Assembly (NCBI GenBank): GCA_021186555.1
Contig: JAJKFL010000012.1
Coordinates: forward strand, 24,129,711-24,193,710
From: Reticulitermes speratus
Taxonomy: Eukaryota > Arthropoda > Insecta > Blattodea > Rhinotermitidae
Reading direction: 5' to 3'
Length of the DNA stretch: 64,000 bases
Numbering within the stretch: position 1 is the stretch's first letter; each line of letters opens with the position of its first letter. Positions 54,775-63,108 of this stretch are shown here, piece by piece. Made by a program: the position numbers and the translations under genes. Under the pieces are notes generated by a model. The model worked only from the letters and a program-made list of their open reading frames with translations, did not search any database and was not told the origin of the DNA.

Positions 54775-55038
54775 GCCGATCGCAGTGGCCGTGCGGTCTA
54801 AGGCGTGGGTCTGCGGCCGTTCGCTTGCTGTGATTGTGGGTTCGAATCCCGACGCGGGCATGGGTGCCTGTCCTTTGTGAGTGTTGTGTGTTGTCAGGTA
54901 GAGGTCTCTGCGACGGGCTGATCACTCGTCCAGAGGAGTCCTACCGGGCGTGGTGTGTCTGAGTGTGATCGTGAAGCGTCGATAATGAAGAGGCCTTGGC
55001 CCACTAGGGGCTGTCGAGCCATTAAAAAAAAAAGAAAA
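54775..55038 (+). mobile_element. SINE family C, full length with 12-bp TSD
   Basis: AATAGTCGAAGT at 54763-54774 and 55039-55050. Head GCCGATCGCAGTGGCCGTGC, GGTCTAAGGCG; box B GGGTTCGAATCCCGAC at about 54838-54853; body GTGTTGTCAGGTAGAGGTCT, CTCGTCCAGAGGAGTCCTAC; tail A-rich (55025-55040). The intact TSD and tail suggest recent retroposition. Confidence 0.95.
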
Positions 55039-55050
55039 AATAGTCGAAGT

Positions 55051-56115
55051 ACTATAATACTGAACAGTTTCCTCGTAGTTCGGGTTAATTGTGTGTTACT
55101 GTTGAGTGCAGCCACTGCGTTGTAGCAGCGCTGTTTGCAAGCACTTCACGGCAGGTGTTAAGTTATCCAGTTAGGCTACGCACCAGCAGCTTGGCTTCTT
55201 CACAGGCGGGCCATTTACCTATCAGTGACCCCTACGCACAGGTGAAGGGCGAGGTGTTTGACCTCCGTTATTAGTTGAAGTCAAGAATGGCACTAGCAGC
55301 ACAAATATTGCGTTATGTTCCGAAATGTGGGTACCCGTTGCACTGATACATTTTTGTTCACCTGTGAAGGATTCTGCAGACGGTGTAAGTTATGACCATA
55401 GCCGTGAGTGCAGCTCGACATTACCCATAGTCGAAGACTTAAAGGACAACTTTTTTAGGGACAGAGCTTACGTCCTTGTGACCGGCCCACAACGGTAGGT
55501 TCTCCCTCTGACGACTGAAGGTAATCCATCCTCCGAAACATTGAGGTTTTCTAGCCTCAAACGATGGAAAACATCCGGCATTGCAATCAGGACTGTGACA
55601 GTGTGCACTGTCATTGCCCTACACTCCCCAGCATGCACTGTTATATAAATACGCACTGTGCAACTATATTTCGTATCACTGAGGTTTGAGGTTTTATGCC
55701 GGTAGTACTGAAGGTCGCCTGTGGACCGCTACTCTGTAGTTCGGTGGCTAGGTGCGAGCCGTTGGGAACAGCCTACAGTCTCCAACTTCACGGCGGAAGA
55801 ATCTTCTGCCTTCTCTGAAATTGTGGTACTTACATAATTACACCACCCGGCCCCACATCAGCCTCGTTTCACGGCCGATCATGTTAATGGGTCCGATGTG
55901 GGTCGCCTTGCGGCCGGCAGTTCTGTTATACTGACCGAGGACCTTTGTGACTTTTGGCTTCAGAATTGTGTACATTTGATGTACGATATATACACACATA
56001 CCTACATATAGTATATTCAAATGTATATAGTATATATACATACACCTGTACATGGTATATACACAGCATATACCTACACGTAGTATGTATATATGCATTG
56101 GAATTTTTCTTCGAG
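55051..56115. other. No recognised element
   Basis: TA/AC-rich simple stretch at 55985-56090 (repeated TATACATAC-like words). CTGAAGG...CCGAAACATTGAGG at 55517-55551 was considered as a hammerhead relic and rejected. Confidence 0.4.
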
Positions 56116-56317
56116 TTAATTCTTCCGGCCGCACTATGGCCCTGGGGTAGACTCAGCCTGTAACAGAAACGAGTACCAGGAATATCTCCTGGGGGGTAAA
56201 GGCGGCCGGTGCGTAGGGCTGACAACCTTACGACCTTCATGTGCCGACTGTCTAGAAATCTGGGAGCCTCAGCCTCCTGGAACCCTCAGGGCCTGTCCAG
56301 GGATTGCTGTACCTTTT
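56116..56317 (+). mobile_element. SINE family A, 5'-truncated
   Basis: Starts TAATTCTTCCGGCCGCACTA, without the tRNA-like head. Continues with GGGGGGTAAAGGCGGCCGGT, GCGTAGGGCTGACAACCTTA, TTCATGTGCCGACTGTCTAG and ends GGATTGCTGTACCTTT. It matches the minus strand of 816-1040. Confidence 0.85.
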
Positions 56318-57089
56318 GTACTTACACGTAGTGTAACTGCGTCTGCAGTTCTGACTTACAGTATTAACTGTAAAGCAAGCTGCGTTTGTATCTGACACTA
56401 AGATCAGTAGGACAGTTGTTACGGACGGAAACAAATGGAGGGTCCGGTTTCTGCAGAACGACAAATGTAGCGACGTTACACACACAGACGACATTCCAGC
56501 TGCCGCTCTTGGACTCAGGTTTGCCCAGTCGTATTTCTGCGTTAAAATACGACTGCTATTTTCACGACCGCGGTACGGTCGTCTCTTTCTGTACAACGTG
56601 CAGTATTTGCGAAAGTAAAAACTGGACTTGTATTAACCCGTTGAAGCATGCAATGAATGTGAACGTTATACAGAAATGTATTTACGTCGCAGTAAACGCG
56701 CTGTGTGCCCGTTGCAAAGATTAACCGGGTAATGCTGCTCAGGGATTTGTACTGCTTAAATACACAACGTGGACAGAGCGCAGAGTTTTGTAATACTGAG
56801 CGCATGGCGCTGTGTTCTTTGAAGGGTTCAGAAAATGAACTTACTGAATTAACAACAGTACAAGTCAGTCCAGCCTGTTGGGTTCTTGAAGTACACCTGA
56901 AGGTCGGCACAGACTAAAGCGATTCTGTCAGTCGTCGACTTCTGTAACTGCAGCGATGATTGTAGCTGCATACTTTCGACTTAAGAATCTACTACATCGA
57001 AACGCAATGACGCTGACGGTAGAAACAGAAATGCCGTCTCTTTCTAGCACAGTAATTCGCTGATGATATCTCATTTTTCTTCCCCTACT
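56318..57089. other. No recognised feature
   Basis: Four frames of 70-122 codons overlap on both strands between 56252 and 56917; none has a domain. Confidence 0.4.
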
Positions 57090-57590
57090 GTGGAACCCCA
57101 AAGTTCATTACCGTGTTCACAAGAGCTGTTTTATGTGTACATGACGGTTAACTTAGGTACCTGAGTAAGGTTGGCTCAAATGTTCGTTTTAAAGAGTTTG
57201 AGGTCACCTCAAGGTCTTCCGGTTGTGTCAGTGAGGGTTACAAGAAGGACTAGTTAGTTCTAAATTCAGTATATCGATGTACTCTTTTGATGGGGTTGGC
57301 ACACAGTTCCGCACTTGACTCATTCCAAACGTTAACTTGTAACTCTGTCCTGAAGTAGGCGAATATCAGACGTTTCATCACGCCCCATTTTAATTATCAG
57401 TGTGCGTATACGAAATCTTTTGGTGGGATTCTAGAGCTGCCAAACGTTTTGTGCCCTTCACGTTTGCCAGCAGAAAGCACGCGCGCTTTGCAGTGATTTT
57501 ATTAGTAATCGCCGTGTTCACAAGAGCCCGCCACTGGCTTTATCTTGAGCCGGATGAATCTCCATCATACCCTGACACACTTCCTTAAAT
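57090..57590 (-). mobile_element. Two LINE 3' scraps
   Basis: Minus-strand matches to the 10.9-kb LINE end at 57090-57140 (AACTTTGGGGTTCCACAG side, GCTCTTGTGAACACGGTAAT) and 57505-57590 (CAAGATAAAGCCAGTGGCGG, GCTCTTGTGAACACGGCGAT). The 360 bp between them shows nothing recognisable. Confidence 0.55.
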
Positions 57591-57604
57591 TGTGACATCC
57601 TTCT

Positions 57605-57853
57605 GCCGTCTGGACGGTCCGGGGATCGAATCCCGGTTGGGGGCGAAATTTTCGGCACCCGTCCAGACCGGCCCTTGGGCCTACCGAGCCTCCTGTACAA
57701 CGGGTACCGGGTCATTCCCGGGGGTAAAGCGGCCGGGGCGTGGCATTGACCACCCACCCCCATCTAGCGCCGAGGTTAAAGAAAGAGTAGAGCTATACCT
57801 CTACTCCCCCTCTGGGCCTTCGTGGCCTATTCTAGGGTGAACTTTACCTTTAC
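57605..57853 (+). mobile_element. SINE family B, lacking box A
   Basis: Starts within the head at CTGGACGGTCCGGGGATCGA and has box B GGGGATCGAATCCCGG (57620-57635). The body and CTTTACCTTTAC end are well preserved and very close to the 51.5-kb copy. 5'-truncated by about 45 bp. Confidence 0.92.
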
Positions 57854-59060
57854 TCAGTTGTGCCCCACTGTGGTTGGCGTTGCCCGACAGTGGCGCCGAG
57901 ATCAAGACGACGGGTCAGGCTAGAGTTGTGCAGTGTCACCTGCATTGATTTACTGACCTGATGGCTGAAGGTCGTGTAGAAAGAGAAGCTGACAGACCTA
58001 CGCGATCGCCTGATTTATGCCAGACCGGAGGCTAGATTATTCCATATCATTCTTATTCTCAACTTCGCGTTTGACCGTAGGGGCATATGTCGTCCTAAGG
58101 CAGTAGCAACGGATTTATCGGCGCACTGTCTACCTGTCTGTCAGTCTGAAAGGTTTGTTGCGTTTAGCGCTACAGGCTCGTGGCTGTGAAACATGGCCCC
58201 TTGTACCGAGATAGGGACATGTACTGTAAGAATTTGGTAACAGAGTGCTAAGGAAAGCGTGGTTTGATGTCAACAGAAATTTAGCGACTCTGTGAATCTG
58301 TGAGGGTGTATCGTTTGAATGTGATCTAGTGGATATTATGCTCACAAAGTCTCACTGTATAGTATAATTCTTCTAAGCCTCGCCATATAGGCCTGCAATG
58401 AAGGGAAGTACTGTTCGATCTCAGCTTTGCGATTGTAGAGGCTGAGAAGCGTGGGGAAAGAGCCTGGCGCGTATTCCTTAGAGATCGCAAAGCTGAGTCT
58501 CAAAGTGTAGGCATCATACGTCACTTGCAGAACGTTTTTCGATGTCTGCAAATGTTTAAATTCATTGTGATACGAGTGAGTAGCCGAATACGTCAGATGG
58601 GCTGTGCAAGAGAAGTGCTGAACGTATTGTCGTCAGCTCCTGCATATCTCTGTCATTAGGTGTTGTAAGTTACCCATGCCACATTGGTCACGGTCGGCTT
58701 ACTCATCGTCCTTTTCGCCAGGTATTAAGCCACGGGCCTCATGCCAGGCCCTTCGAAGTAATGAACCTTCTGTACCTCCGTCCATTTGGTTTGCGAGGTT
58801 ATGTTTAGCTAGCAGTTCGGGCAGTCGAGGTATAAAGTCTGTATTTATTTTTATCGTTGTGTTTGACAAGAAAATTTACTTTAAAATTCGATTCTTCTGG
58901 GGTGATGCGCCGTGTCTAAAGCAGCCCAAAGGCTTGCTTGACTGCTTGGTCCTGAGGCACTCGAGTCTTCAAGACGCCGTGACTCTACCAGTCGGCACGC
59001 GTGACATCCTCTACAACATGAATCGTCAGTAACTCTCAGATCCCACAAATTTACTTGGCT
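57854..59060. other. No recognised element; one spaced inverted pair
   Basis: GATCTCAGCTTTGCGAT (58417-58433) and ATCGCAAAGCTGAGTC (58484-58499) are inverted with 50 bp between. A 118-codon plus frame at 58676-59032 is unsupported. Confidence 0.4.
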
Positions 59061-59073
59061 GATTGATTGTTTG

Positions 59074-59329
59074 CCGATCCCAGTGGCGCGCGGTCTAAGG
59101 CGTGGGTCTGGGGCCGCTCGCTTGCTGGGATTGTAGGTTCGAATCCCGCCTAGGGCATGGATGTCTGTCTGTTGTGAGTGTTGTGTGTTGTCAGGTAGAG
59201 GTCTCTGCGACGAGCTGGTCACTCGTCCAGAGGAGTCCTACCGAGTGTGGTGTGTCTGAGTGTGATCGTGAAGCCTCGACAGTGAGGAAGTCAATGGAAG
59301 AAGAAGAAGAGAAGAAGAAGATTGATTCT
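59074..59329 (+). mobile_element. SINE family C, with TSD
   Basis: GATTGATTGTTTG (59061-59073) and GATTGATTCTTTG (59330-59342) flank it with one mismatch. Box A region GGTCTAAGGCG, box B AGGTTCGAATCCCGCC, body as at 54.8 kb, and a GAAGAAGAAGAAG-type tail instead of plain poly-A. Confidence 0.93.
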
Positions 59330-59342
59330 TTGGTTTATTTAA

Positions 59343-60185
59343 CAGTGACTTTGCAGTGGCGTGGTTTATGTCGTTCAGAGTTGTATGGATGATTGAAGAG
59401 GATATGGGAGGTGGTGGGCGTGGTTTTATTTTAAGGGATGTCCAAGGGGAGTGAGGAAACCCACGAGAAAACTGTCAGAGTAACCGACCTCTGTGCCGAC
59501 ATTCGAAGCCGGGCCCTTCTTAATGCGAGAGCGGGATGCCGACCTCTGAACAGTGTGGTACATGTCCCGAACTGTAGGTAGTGTTCACTGATGTTGCCTG
59601 TAAAGCGTGCAAGCAACCTGCTGGCCCCGAGGTGCAAACCCCATCTGCGTTGGTTCGCAGCAATGCAAGCGGTAATTGACAGACTGCCCTGGCTGAACCG
59701 CGGTGTTATTTGTTTTTCTGTATCTTTATTATGCAATATTATTTATTGAACTGTGGCAATGTGTGGCCATTTGTCAGCTTGAAGTAGGGATTTGTAAGAT
59801 CGCTATGTATATACGGATTACAGGTCACAGTAATGGGAGTTCTGTAAAATAATTTTAGGACTGAAATGAGTGTTAATGCAAATCCGATTGTGTTGTTGTC
59901 AGAAGTGTTCACTACCCTGCGTGTTGGTCATGACGTTTTAAGTCCGGTCAGCCAGAAAACTGCGGGTAATAACATAAACGGTTTGCGTTATGTCGCTTGA
60001 GCGCCGCTGTCGTCGTGACGTTCGAACGGCATGGCTGGTTACGTAGTCGAATTGTGTTGGAAGTGTGTAAGTAGATAGTGTGGGCTGTTGTGGACACGGT
60101 AATGAACCTTTGGTTACCGTGAAAGGCGGCGAATGCATTGACTAACTGAGCGACTGTCAGTTTCTGAAGGAGGACTGTGCTCCAT
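59343..60185. other. Possible SINE body at 59445-59640, otherwise featureless
   Basis: GAGTGAGGAAACCCACGAGA at 59450-59469 and ATTCGAAGCCGGGCCC at 59500-59515 (box B-like on the minus strand) suggest an inverted SINE of a family not otherwise present. AATGAACCTTTGG at 60102 is a LINE-tail-like scrap. Confidence 0.4.
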
Positions 60186-60231
60186 ATACAGAGTGATTCA
60201 GGAGAAAGGGCCAATATTTTGGGAGGTGATA

Positions 60232-60570
60232 GTATCGGTCATTGTGAGAAGAAAAAGTGCGTATCTGGTCATTGTGAGAAGAAAAAGTGCGTATCTGGTC
60301 ATTGTGAGAAGAAAAAGTGCGTATCGGTCATTGTGAAGAAACTATCGGGTCATGTAGTGCGAGAAGAAAAAAGTGCGTATCGGGTCCATTGTGAGAAGAA
60401 AAAGTGCGTATCGGGTCATTGTGAGAAGAAAAAGTGCGTTATCGGGTCATTGTGAGAAGAAAAAGTGCGTATCGGGTCATTGTGAGAAGAAAAAATGCGT
60501 ATCGGGTCATTGTGAGAAGAAAAAATGCGTTATCGAGATGTCATTGTGAGAAGAAAAAATGCGTATCGTC
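60232..60570. repeat. 30-bp tandem array, about 11 variable copies
   Basis: Unit CATTGTGAGAAGAAAAAGTG, CGTATCGGGT. Copies vary by small indels (TATCTGG, TATCGG, TTATCGGG) and by one diverged copy at 60328-60358. The first unit is part of the host element's TIR (TATCGGTCATTGTGAGAAG). Confidence 0.95.
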
Positions 60571-60729
60571 ATGTTCCAGTTCTGAATGGTTACCGAGATG
60601 TTTGAATATGTAAATACAAAAGCATTGTGAATTGTTATAAAGAAAGAGAAATTTTTCACTTCTGTTGTATTATAATTTTAAATTTAATATTTAAATGACA
60701 CATTTGTTACAGTTCACAATAAACGTTAC

Positions 60730-60950
60730 AAAATCCCACCGTCAACCTCAGTGCACTTTGCAACTCGTGCGCTAAGATCGCGTGTTGTTCGTCTCAGTTG
60801 ATCTTCACGTTTCTTTATGCGGACAGCAGCGTACAAAATGTGAGCGAGCAATTCGTCTGTGTGTCCACCTTTGTTTTGTAAACTTCGCTCTTCATGCAGC
60901 CCCACAAACAAAAGTCTAATGAAGTTAGGTCTGCAGATTCAAACGGCTCT
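60730..60950 (-). pseudogene. Tc1/mariner-type transposase C-terminus
   Basis: Minus strand: ADLTSLDFCLWGCMKSEVYK, TKVDT, then a one-step frame break, then DELLAHILYAAVRIKKREDQ, LRRTTRDL, RVAKCTEVDGGIL and stop. D-L-x-x-L-D-F-x-L-W-G is the end-of-catalytic-core signature of this transposase family, followed by a helical C-terminus normally ending in a short E-H-L-L-like tail, here cut by an early stop. The N-terminal and central catalytic parts are missing. A Penelope-like insertion interrupts it directly upstream. Confidence 0.68.
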
Positions 60951-60961
60951 ATCTCACAATT

Positions 60962-61447
60962 TCAAAAATCCAACAAATGCACTATATTGTCAAGTAGTGT
61001 TCAATATCCCCTACATATGTTTCGGCTCCAGTTGAACCATCTTCAGGGGGTCAAGGTTACATTCATGTTACATCCATTAGTTACTCTGATAATATAATAT
61101 AATATAATATATACACACCACAATACACAGTCAAGTTACTATCACATTAAGACACTACAGTACATACAATTACGTTGTATACTCCTTTTATACTGTGACA
61201 CGAATTGTGTCTACTTTGGAGTATAAAGTATAAATATAATGTATGCGATGTAAAAAATATAAAATTAGACTCTTCAGCTGGTATATTGTTATTAAAATTG
61301 AAGATTGTCATTAAAAATTGCTGGCAGTGGTTTTTTGTTTATACAAATTGGAGTTGACCAAGCTCTGTTAGTTGTCTTTTAGTACCAAGTGTCAAGGTGT
61401 CTTGTGGTTACTGACTGACTGGTTATGGTTGGGTCGAGTGTAACCAT
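60962..61447 (-). mobile_element. Penelope-like terminal sequence inserted in the host element
   Basis: Possible 8-bp TSD TCACAATT at 60954-60961 and 61448-61455. Minus strand carries a hammerhead-like motif, then TGCATTTGTTGG near its end, as at 34.6 kb. The tail box itself is absent. AT-rich interior includes (TAATA)n at about 61088-61111. Confidence 0.6.
61006..61052 (-). ncRNA. Hammerhead-like motif, complete core
   Basis: Minus strand: CCCC, CTGAAGA (61040-61046), T, stem II GGTTC-AACTG-GAGCC (five pairs, one U-G), GAAA, palindromic ACATATGT, A, GGGG. CCCC/GGGG forms stem I. All invariant core bases are present. Confidence 0.62.
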
Positions 61448-61544
61448 TCACAATTAGACACATGTTTGTATGAACCTCTCTTTCTCACAATAACCGATAT
61501 TGTCACCTCCCAAATATTGGCCTTTCTTCCCGAATCACCCTGTA

Positions 61545-62037
61545 GTTAGTTGTTTCGGAAAGAATTTTATGCTGTACGTTGACTGTTTTATGTTGCTTGC
61601 ACAGAAAATTTACAGACGGCTGTTCAGTCACGTAACGAAGTCCATGGCTTAGGTCGCTGAGCTAGCCAACAAATTTTAAGGACCAAAGATCCAGTTCTGT
61701 GCCAAGAGCTCGCCACTGTGCCGTATCTTGTAGCAGATCAATCGGTTCACATCTTTCAACAATTTTTATTGAAGATAAATTTTAATTTCTTTCTATCCAT
61801 ACCTAGGTCTTCCAGCCGGTCGTTTTCCGTTGCTTACTTTGAGCCAAACGATCCGCCCAGCCGAGGATATGGCTGTCTTTGTGTAACACATCTGTAGTTT
61901 ATTTAGCATGAGAGTTTGTTAGGCTTTATCCATGTAAGGCCGAAATATGTGGAACAGTCTGGCATTAAGTAGGACTAATGGTCAGAGTTGAGTTGTTACT
62001 GACGGTTCTTTACTTTCCTGTTATATATCGTGTCAGA
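61545..62037. other. No recognised feature
   Basis: Nothing seen between the nested element and the SINE. Confidence 0.4.
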
Positions 62038-62051
62038 ACGGGATGTGTAGG

Positions 62052-62335
62052 GTGGGCCGGATAGCTCAGTCGGTGTAGTGACTCGCTACGGGCTGGACGG
62101 TCCGGGGATCGAATCCCGGGGGGGCGGGATTTTCTGTATCCTTCCAGACCGGCCTGGGGCCCACCCAGCCTCCTATACAATGGGTAGCGGGTCTCTTTCC
62201 CGGGGGTAAAGCGGCCGGGACGTGAAGTTGACCACCCACCCCCATCTAGTGCCAGGGTTAAAGAAAGAGTAGAGCTATACCTCTACTCCCCTCTGGCCTT
62301 CATGGCTGTTCTAGGGGAACTTAACCTTCACCTTT
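62052..62335 (+). mobile_element. SINE family B, full length with 14-bp TSD
   Basis: ACGGGATGTGTAGG at 62038-62051 and 62336-62349. Head GGATAGCTCAGTCGGTGTAG (box A), GGTCCGGGGATCGAATCCCG (box B), body GGCCTGGGGCCCACCCAGCC, GTAAAGCGGCCGGGACGTGA, CCAGGGTTAAAGAAAGAGTA, end ACCTTCACCTTT. The perfect 14-bp TSD makes this the youngest-looking copy. Confidence 0.95.
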
Positions 62336-62394
62336 ACGGGATGTGTAGGCCAAAGAAATGTATATGTGTTATATATATATATATATAAATTTTT

Positions 62395-62615
62395 ATTACC
62401 AACCACTGCACAATTCTTTTTACTCCTAAATGTTTGGGCTACCCATCGTAGCTATCATCAGGGAGTCACTTTTCACATACCTGCCCTGATGATAGCTACG
62501 ATGGGTAGCCGAAACATGTAGGACCAAAAAAGAATTGTGCAGTGGTGTAATGTAGACTTGTATGTAAGCAGACTTGTATGTAAAGCAGCTGCACGGAATA
62601 TGTATAAAATTGTGT
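62395..62615 (+). mobile_element. Penelope-like fold-back with tail box
   Basis: Arms ACCACTGCACAATTCTTTTT (left) and AAAAGAATTGTGCAGTGGT (right) are inverted over about 65 bp. The right side continues to a tail with GCACGGAATATGTATAAAAT (62591-62610), matching the shared tail box. Hammerhead-like motifs lie in both arms; the left one reads CCAAAC for CGAAAC. AT-rich flanks hide the TSD. Confidence 0.72.
62482..62526 (+). ncRNA. Hammerhead-like motif, right arm
   Basis: CTGATGA (62486-62492), TA, stem II GCTAC-GATGG-GTAGC, C, GAAA (62511-62514), palindromic ACATGT, A, GGACC. Stem I is short (GCC against GGA). In the left arm the flanks ACTCC/GGAGT give a 5-bp stem I, but G12 is mutated there, so the two arms have decayed at different positions. 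Confidence 0.58.
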
Positions 62616-62922
62616 ATATATGTATATTGTAAATTTCGTGGCAAATATTAAAACGATCGCTTACATGTTGGAGGAGTATCGTACCTAGAACGTGCTTGTT
62701 TGTGGCGGGGAGCGGGAGGTGCTGGACACTGCCTTAGTGCGACGTGCGACGTGCAGTTTACACAAGTAAGGTACTTTGGTAATATACATTTTGGAGTCTT
62801 TTTCGCCACGCGTTTGGTTTGTAAGTGATTTTTTTTAACTGCGTGTCTGCCGAGATATTTTATTTGTGGTATGTAATCGAGTCCCAAAACCGAAACCCGC
62901 CGCTTTTTAAATAACTTATGTA
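62616..62922. other. No recognised feature
   Basis: A 93-codon minus frame at 62648-62929 has no domain. Confidence 0.4.
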
Positions 62923-63106
62923 CAGTCAAACTCGGTTATAACGTCATGAAAGGGACCGAATAATTTGTGTCGTTATAAACGAGTGTTGCTCTAACCGAGG
63001 AGTGTGATGTTATGGTTAACAGTGAGGAATTAATTGGTACCACAGAGTGTCTGACGTTATAGACGAGGTGTTGCATAAACCGATGTCGTTATAACGGGTT
63101 CGTCTG
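62923..63106. mobile_element. Small TA-flanked MITE, 184 bp
   Basis: CAGTCAAACTCGGTTATAAC and GTTATAACGGGTTCGTCTG are inverted ends of about 22 bp, with TA on each side (62921-62922, 63107-63108). GTCGTTATAAACGAGTGTTG and TGACGTTATAGACGAGGTGT inside extend an internal partial symmetry. Tc1/mariner-like by target site; non-coding. Confidence 0.82.
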
Positions 63107-63108
63107 TA

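Larger units (their letters stand above)
60188..61542. mobile_element. TA-flanked element with long TIRs, nested insertions
   Basis: Ends CAGAGTGATTCAGGAGAAAG and (complement) CAGGGTGATTCGGGAAGAAA begin inverted repeats of 60-70 bp that also share GCCAATATTT and GGGAGGTGA. TA flanks both sides (60186-60187, 61543-61544). Inside are a 30-bp array grown from the left TIR, a transposase 3' end on the minus strand, and a Penelope-like insertion. The TA target and the DDE-type C-terminus point to the Tc1/mariner superfamily. Confidence 0.75.

Noticed and set aside
55517-55551. CTGAAGG ... CCGAAACATTGAGG
   Set aside because: Core position 9 is G, stem II is only two or three pairs, and the segment after GAAA is not self-complementary.
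62052-62125. Functional tRNA gene at the head of the SINE
   Set aside because: Box A and box B are good, but the anticodon arm does not fold properly and the sequence continues into a SINE body with a TSD.
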